A DNA stretch of 64,000 nucleotides from Roseiarcus sp963753135 (GTDB lineage: Bacteria > Pseudomonadota > Alphaproteobacteria > Rhizobiales > Beijerinckiaceae): contig CAVWBA010000001.1 in NCBI GenBank assembly GCA_963753135.1, positions 124,001 through 188,000 of the forward strand. Reading direction: 5' to 3'. Position 1 is the first letter of the stretch; each line of letters begins with the position of its first letter. Positions 58,732 to 64,000 of the stretch are shown here, piece by piece. Below the pieces are notes generated by a model. It was not told where the DNA came from. It saw only the letters and a list, made by a program, of their open reading frames with translations, and searched no databases. The translations under genes and the position numbers were made by a program.

Positions 58732-59130
58732 CTATGCGTCGGGTACGACGGCGACGGCCTGGATCTCGACCTTAGCGCGGTCCTCCATGAGGGCCGAGAC
58801 CTCGATCGCGGTCATCGCCGGGAAATGACGGCCAATGGTCTCGCGGTAGGCTTCGCCGACGCCTCTTAGATTGTCGAGGTACTCGCGCTTGCTGGTGAAG
58901 TACCAGGTCATCGAGACAACGTGCTCGGGGCGCGCGTCGTCGCAGGCGAGCACCGCGACGACATTCTGCAAGCTCTGCCGAACCTGTCCGACAAAATCGT
59001 CGGTCTCGAACCTCGAGTCCTTGTTCCAGCCAATCTGGCCCGCGACGTGAATGACGCGCCCGCGCGCCGAGACGCCGTTGGCGTAGCCCGCCGGCTTCGC
59101 CCATCCATTCGGTTGCAGGGTTTTCAGCAT
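58732..59130 (-). CDS. RidA family (enamine/imine deaminase-like) protein
   Basis: 132 residues; YjgF/YER057c/UK114 fold. Landmarks: GVSARGRVIHVAGQIGWNKD, VGQVRQSLQNVVAVLACDDA, FPAMTAIEVSALMEDRAKVE, with the EIQAVAVVP ending. The Arg of archetypal RidA active sites (near the C-terminus) is not obvious, so it may belong to a divergent subgroup. Last gene of a five-gene operon for CoA-thioester catabolism, where such a protein could hydrolyse an enamine or imine intermediate. Intact. Confidence 0.85.
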   Translation of the reverse strand: MLKTLQPNGWAKPAGYANGVSARGRVIHVAGQIGWNKDSRFETDDFVGQVRQSLQNVVAVLACDDARPEHVVSMTWYFTSKREYLDNLRGVGEAYRETIGRHFPAMTAIEVSALMEDRAKVEIQAVAVVPDA

Positions 59131-59155
59131 AAGGCCCTCCGAATCCGAGCCGCCA

Positions 59156-60347
59156 TTACGACGGCCGCGGCTTGATCAGCTCGCGCGCGACGATGAGTTT
59201 CTGCACCTCGGTTGCGCCTTCGTAGATCCGCAAGGCGCGGATCTCGCGATAGAGGCTCTCGACGATCTCGCCGCGTTTCACCCCGCGGCCGCCGAACATC
59301 TGGAGAGCCCGATCGATGACCCGCTGCGCCGTCTCGGTCGCGGTCATTTTAGCCATCGCGGCTTCGACTGTCGTCGGCAGCTTCTGCACGTCGCGGCGCC
59401 ATGCGGCGCGATAGGTGAGCAGCGCCGCCGCGTCGATGTCCGCCGCCATCTCGCCGAGCGCGGCCTGAGTGAGCTGGAGGTCAGCCAGCGTCGCACCGAA
59501 CATGCGCCGGCTTTTGGCATGCGCGAGCGCTTCGTCGAACGCGCGCCGCGCGAAGCCGAGCGCCGCGGCGGCGACAGACGCGCGGAAGATGTCGAGCGTG
59601 CGCATGGCGATTTTGAAGCCTTCTCCTGGGCCGCCGAGCCGCCGGTCCGCGGGAAGACGGCAGTCTTCGAAGCGCAGGGTGGCCAGCGGATGCGGAGCCA
59701 TGACGTCGATCCGTTCCGCGATTGAGAAGCCGGGGTCGTCGGGAAAAACCAGGAAAGCGGATATTCCGCGCGCGCCCGGCGCTTCGCCGGTGCGGGCGAA
59801 GACCGTATAGACGTCGGCGATGCCGCCGTTCGAGATCCAGGTCTTCTCGCCGTCCAGGCGATATCCGTTTCCGTCCTCGCGCGCCGAGCAGACCATCGCC
59901 GCCACATCGGAACCAGCGTCCTTTTCCGAGAGCGCGAAGGCGGCGAGCCACTCGCCGCGGCGGACCCTTTGCAGCACGAGCTTGCGCTGCTCGTCGGAAT
60001 CCGCGATGGCGACAGCGCCTGAACCCAGGCCTTGCATGGCGAAGGCGAAATCGGCGAGGCCGTCGTGGTAGGCGAGCGTCTCGCGGGCGAGGCAGACGCT
60101 TCGCGAGTTCGATCGCGGACGCGCCGCCCTCTGGAGGCGCGACCGCTGCGTCGAGCAGGCCCGCTTCGCCGAGCGCCCGCACAAGCTTGCGGCACGATGT
60201 GTCGACGTCCTCATGATCGACCGCCGCAAGCGCGCCTGAAGCGGCGAAGCTATCGAGGTCGATCGCAAAGGCGCGGTGGGACTCGCCAAAGAACGGCCAG
60301 TCGAGCCAGTCGCGCTTCAACTGAGGCGCGCGGGACGCGACGTTCAT
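59156..60347 (-). CDS. acyl-CoA dehydrogenase, one frame shift
   Basis: 396 residues after one extra base near 60100 is removed. Start ATG 60347 (MNVASRAPQLKRDW), overlapping the enoyl-CoA hydratase stop by one base. Signatures: FALSEKDAGSDVAAMVCSAR, DGEKTWISNGGIADVYTVFA (FAD/substrate region), and the C-terminal QMFGGRGVKRGEIVESLYRE with the typical YEGATEVQKLIVAREL. Introduces a double bond into an acyl-CoA and passes electrons to ETF. In this context probably acts on an alicyclic CoA intermediate. Confidence 0.88.
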
Positions 60348-61195
60348 CAATCCCCCTCGAAGACAGGTTTGCGCTTGGCTGCGAAGGCTTCGTATGCGCG
60401 CCGGAAATCCTGCGTGGCCATGCAGATCGCCTGCGCCTGCGCTTCCGCTTCGATGAGCTCGTCGAGGCCCATCGCCCATTCCTGGTTCAGCATCGTCTTG
60501 GTCATGCCGTGCGCGAACCAGGGGCCGTCGGCGAGCGAGCGGGCAAGCGCGAGCGCTTGTCCCTCGAGGTCGCCGCTCGGGTGAAGGGCGTTATAGAAAC
60601 CCCAGGCCGATCCTTCTGCGGCGCTCATCGTCCGGCCGGTATAGAGAAGCTCCGCCGCGCGGCCTTGGCCGATGATCCGCGGCAGAATTCCGCACGCGCC
60701 CATGTCGGCCCCGGCGAGGCCGACGCGGGTGAACAGAAACGCCGTCTTCGCTTCCGGCGTAGCGAGGCGCAAGTCGGACGCCATAGCCAGAATGGCCCCT
60801 GCCCCGGCGCAGATTCCATCGACCGCGGCGATGATCGGCTGCGGGCATTTCCGCATCGCCTTGACGACATCCCCGGTCATGCGGGTGAAGGCGATGAGCT
60901 CAGGCATGGCCATGCGGGTCAGCGGCTCGATGATCTCGAACACGTCGCCGCCCGAGGAGAAGTTGCCGCCCGCGCCGGTCAGCACGATCGCGCGGATGTC
61001 CGACCCGTGCGCCAGATCCCGAAAGAGGTCGCGCAGTTCGGCGTAGCTTTCGAAGGTCAGCGGGTTCTTGCGCTCGGGACGGTTGAGCGTGATTGTCGCG
61101 ACCCGCCCGTCTTCGCTCGCAGTGAAGCGAAAGTGTCGCGCGGCATAGTCGCGCAACGGACGGCGCATGGCCTGCATCGCATTCGGCGTATTCAT
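60347..61195 (-). CDS. enoyl-CoA hydratase/isomerase family protein
   Basis: 282 residues from ATG 61195, overlapping the SDR stop (ATGA). Crotonase signatures: VATITLNRPERKNPLTFESY, IVLTGAGGNFSSGGDVFEII (oxyanion hole), QPIIAAVDGICAGAGAILAM and GADMGACGILPRIIGQGRA, where an acidic residue of the hydratase pair lies. The AGADMGACGILPR segment is typical of the enzyme in 2-aminobenzoyl-CoA/benzoyl-CoA-like clusters. Intact. Confidence 0.9.
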   Translation of the reverse strand: MNTPNAMQAMRRPLRDYAARHFRFTASEDGRVATITLNRPERKNPLTFESYAELRDLFRDLAHGSDIRAIVLTGAGGNFSSGGDVFEIIEPLTRMAMPELIAFTRMTGDVVKAMRKCPQPIIAAVDGICAGAGAILAMASDLRLATPEAKTAFLFTRVGLAGADMGACGILPRIIGQGRAAELLYTGRTMSAAEGSAWGFYNALHPSGDLEGQALALARSLADGPWFAHGMTKTMLNQEWAMGLDELIEAEAQAQAICMATQDFRRAYEAFAAKRKPVFEGD

Positions 61196-61983
61196 CCGAC
61201 CATGACCTCCCCGCCGGCGACCACGATCGCCTGCCCGTTTATCGACGCCGCGCCGGGCGACGCCAGCCAAAGCACCGCATCGGCGACTTCCTCGGGCTTG
61301 CACCAGGCGCCCTTGCGGATTGGACTTGGTGAGCTCAGCCTTGCGCCAGCTCTTCCGATCGGCCGGTCTTCGCGACAATGGTTTCGACGGCGCGCTGAAC
61401 CAGGGGCGTCTCGGTGAAGCCGGGGCAGACGGCGTTGACGGTGATTTCGGTCTTGGCGAATTCGAGCGCCAGCGCCCGCGTGAGGCCGATGAGGCCATGC
61501 TTCGCCGCGCAATAGGCGGCGACATAGGCATAGCCGACCAGGCCCGCGGTCGAGGCGATATTGATGAGCCGCGCGCCGACGCCGCGCGCCTTCAGATCGG
61601 CGAGAACGGCGCGAGAGACGAGATAGGCGCCGCTCAGATTGACCGCGAGCGTTCGCGACCAGAGGCGCGGGATCCGTCTTCTCGAACGGCGCGCTCGGCG
61701 CTTCGCCCGCATTGTTGACGAGAATGGTCACCGGGCCAAACGCATTGCGCGCTCGTTCGAGCCCGCTCGAGACCGCGGCCTCAGAGGTCACATCAAACGA
61801 ATCGACGACCGCGGCCAAACCTTGCGGCATGAAGCGCGCGACGTCTTCGAGCGGCGCCAAGCGCCGTCCCGCAAGGCTCACGCGCGCGCCGGCCCGGGCG
61901 AGAGCAAGCGCGGTCGCCGCGCCGATGCCGCTGCCTGCGCCGGTCACTAGCGCATGGTGGCCGTCGAGCGGCTTGTCTGTCAT
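61192..61983 (-). CDS. SDR-family oxidoreductase, three frame shifts
   Basis: 262 residues after removing three single bases (near 61680, 61340 and 61310). Rossmann NAD(P) motif TGAGSGIGAATALAL, NNAG in TILVNNAGEAP, catalytic Ser region LINIASTAGLVGYAYV and catalytic YCAAK (YVAAYCAAKHGLIG). Ends AIVVAGGEVMVG. Resembles 3-hydroxyacyl-CoA/3-hydroxybutyrate-type dehydrogenases, fitting oxidation of a hydroxyacyl-CoA made by the adjacent hydratase. Overlaps both neighbours by 4 bases. Confidence 0.85.
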   Translation of the reverse strand: MTDKPLDGHHALVTGAGSGIGAATALALARAGARVSLAGRRLAPLEDVARFMPQGLAAVVDSFDVTSEAAVSSGLERARNAFGPVTILVNNAGEAPSAPFEKTDPAPLVANARGQSERRLSRLSRRSRRSEGARRRRAAHQYRLDRGPGRLCLCRRLLRGEAWPHRPHAGAGARIRQDRNHRQRRLPRLHRDAPGSARRRNHCREDRPIGRAGARLSSPSPIRKGAWCKPEEVADAVLWLASPGAASINGQAIVVAGGEVMVG

Positions 61984-64000
61984 GTCGCGCCGGCCTGCGC
62001 CGCGGCGGCCCGTGCAAGATTGGCCTCGTATTGCGCCTTGGCGGAATGATATTGCTTCGGCCAGGCAATGTCGGACACCCCGATCTTGGCGACTTCATGC
62101 AGCGTCCAGGCGGGATCGGCGAGATGCGGCCTTGCGATCGCGCAAAGATCGGCTCGGCCCGCCGCGACGATCGAATTGACGTGATCGGCCTCCGAAATGG
62201 CGCCGACCGCAATGGTGTCGACATGCGCCTCGTTACGGATCTTGTCGGAAAACGGCGTCTGGAACATGCGGCCATAGACCGGCCGCTCGGCCTTGGAAAC
62301 CTGGCCCGACGAACAATCGACAAGGTCAGCGCCGGCTTCCTTGAACAGCTCGGCGAAGAACGTTGCGTCCTCCGGCGTGTTTCCCCCCGGCGTCCAGTCA
62401 TGGCACGAGAGACGCACCGACATCGGGCGATCCGCGGGCCAGGCGGCGCGCATCGCGCGAAACACTTCGAGCGGATAGCGCGCGCGGTTGAGGCGTTTTC
62501 CTCCGTACTCGTCATCACGCCAGTTCGAGAGGGGCGAAAGGAAGCTCGAGAGGAGGTAGCCATGCGCGCAATGGAGCTCGAGCCAATCGCATTGAGCCGC
62601 CGCCGCGCGTCGGGTGGCCGCGACAAAATCGTCGCGCACCCGGTCCATATCGTGTCGCGTCATGGCCTTCGGGATCAGCCCGTTCGGCAGATAGGACACA
62701 GCCGAGGCCGAGATCAGCTCCCAGCCGCCTGTCTCGAGCGGATGATCGATGCCTTCCCAGGCGACCTTGGTCGAGCCCTTGCGGCCCGCGTGGCCGAGCT
62801 GAATGCCGGCCTTCGCTCCGGCGCCATGAATGAGATCGACGAGCCGCTTCCATTGCGCCTGTTGCTCATCGTTCCATAGGCCGAGGCAGCCGGGCGTGAT
62901 GCGCGCATCCGGCGAGACGCAGGTCATCTCGGCGAAGACGAGCCCCGCCCCGCCCAGAGCGCGCGCGCCGAGATGCGCGAGGTGGAAATCATCGATGAGG
63001 CCATCGGTCGCCGAGTACATCGCCATCGGCGAGACGACGACGCGGTTCTTGAGCGTGAGACCGCGCACGCTGATAGGGCGTCAGCATCGGCGGCGGCGCG
63101 CGTTCGTTGTCGTTCAGCGGGACACCCGTCTTGCGGGCGAACCAGCGCTCGTAGCCTTCCAGCCAGACCTTGTCGCGCAGCCTCAGGTTCTCGTGGCTGA
63201 TGCGTTGCGAGCGCGTCAGCATCGAATAGAAGAACTGCGGCGGCTCGAGCGAGTCCGCATAGCGCCGGCCGACCACCTCAAACCATTCCATCGCGTTGCG
63301 CGCCGCGTTCTGGATGCGCGCGACATCGACGCGGCGAACTTCCTCATAAGCGGCGAGCGTCTCGGGGATGTGCTCCGCCGAATGGCCTCGCGCGTCGAAC
63401 TGTCGCGCAAGCTCGATGGCGTCATCGAAGGCGAGCTTGGTGCCCGAGCCGATGGCGAAATGCGCCGTATGGGCCGCGTCCCCCATCAAGACGACATGCG
63501 AACGGCCGTTGAAGCAGCTCCATTGGCCGCAGATCAGCCGGTTGAAATTGAGCCAAGCCGAGCCGCGCAAATGGCGCGCATTGGTCATGAGTTTCGCGCC
63601 GTCGAGCGTCTCGGCGAAAATCTTCTCGCAGAAGGCGATCGAGCCGTCCTGGTCGAGCTCGCCAAGCCCATGCGCCTCGAAGGCGTCCTCACTCGTTTCG
63701 ACAATGAAGGTCGATGTGCGTTGGTCGAACTTGTAGATGTGGGCCTGGAACCAGCCGTGCTCGGTCTTGCGGAAGTCGAAGGTGAACGCGTCGAACGCCT
63801 TGGCGACGCCGAGCCAGATGTAACGATTGGGGCGGACCAGGAGATCGGGCCGGAACTGATCGGCGTATCGGTGTCGGATCTTCGAATTGAAACCGTCGGC
63901 CGCCACGATAAGATCGGCGTCGGGGAACTCGAGGTCGGACTCGACCTCGCGCTCGAATGCGAGTTCCACGCCGAGCGCCTCACAACGTCGCTGCAGGATG
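61980..64000 (-). CDS. flavin monooxygenase / old-yellow-enzyme fusion (2-aminobenzoyl-CoA or salicylyl-CoA type), 5' end outside window
   Basis: Two domains. From 64000 down to ~63100: FAD monooxygenase with DLIVAADGFNSKIRHRYADQ and the GD motif VVLMGDAAHTAHFAIGSGTK. From ~63070 to 61980: an old-yellow-enzyme/NADH:flavin oxidoreductase barrel, LTLKNRVVVSPMAMYSATDG, AGIQLGHAGRKGSTK, ELHCAHGYLLSSFLSPLSN. One extra base near 63070 separates them. The same fusion occurs in 2-aminobenzoyl-CoA monooxygenase/reductase of Azoarcus and in proteins annotated as salicylyl-CoA 5-hydroxylase. Hydroxylates and then partly reduces the aromatic ring of a CoA thioester. The first ~50-60 residues lie beyond the window. 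Substrate is inferred from context. Confidence 0.8.

Noticed and set aside
1..64000. CRISPR array
   Set aside because: No run of regularly spaced identical repeats was seen anywhere; the repeats found are isolated and imperfect.

Overview
This is a GC-rich chromosomal window that looks like an alphaproteobacterium of the order Hyphomicrobiales, possibly near the Methylocystaceae/Beijerinckiaceae. That placement is an inference from the cytochrome bc1 chaperone - YceD - plsX - fabH block facing bamE, the H+-pyrophosphatase, the PEP-CTERM proteins, the porin-like leader peptide and a 2-aminobenzoyl-CoA-type operon. No rRNA, tRNA or CRISPR array was seen.

Layout. 1-5.8 kb: end of a HAD phosphatase, then a lipid/envelope block (fabH, plsX, DUF1097 membrane protein, YceD/DUF177, bc1 chaperone) divergent from bamE. 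5.9-8.4 kb: two adjacent PEP-CTERM secreted proteins and a LuxR-type regulator. 9-16.7 kb: membrane H+-pyrophosphatase and a very large membrane-anchored GH94-type carbohydrate enzyme. 16.9-19.7 kb: porin-like mini-protein, queF, IS5-like and IS110 remnants and a REP-like repeat. 19.7-26.3 kb: acyltransferase, kdsA, glyoxalase-fold protein, ATC hydrolase-like protein, methyltransferase, SIMPL protein, class III cyclase and an IS701-like remnant.

26.3-57.1 kb is a type VI secretion (T6SS) island. A Ser/Thr kinase (minus) faces an OmpA-like protein and an M23 endopeptidase (plus). Next come tssB-tssC-hcp-tssE-tssF-tssG-tssH, a small unknown protein and a DUF1036 protein (plus). The converging minus-strand operon reads vgrG - DUF6931 - FHA (tagH) - tssK - tssL - tssM - tagF - tssA. 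A secreted caspase-like protein with a peptidoglycan-binding-like region diverges from vgrG. The sheath, baseplate, membrane complex, recycling ATPase, Hcp and VgrG are all present. The kinase, FHA protein and TagF point to control by threonine phosphorylation. I found no TssJ lipoprotein, PP2C phosphatase, PAAR protein or recognisable effector/immunity pair. 57.4-64 kb: remnants of a sugar-type ABC importer, then a tightly overlapping operon for CoA-thioester catabolism of an aromatic acid (flavin monooxygenase/old-yellow-enzyme fusion, SDR, enoyl-CoA hydratase, acyl-CoA dehydrogenase, RidA).

Many genes, including housekeeping ones, are interrupted by frame changes. Almost all have the same sign: one extra base in the sequence. 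Removing those bases restores full-length family members. I therefore treat them as probable insertion errors in the assembly and annotate the repaired genes, except for the transposase remnants. Small dispersed repeats are the other notable non-coding feature: a REP-like pair, and a three-copy element that carries a conserved micro-ORF start.
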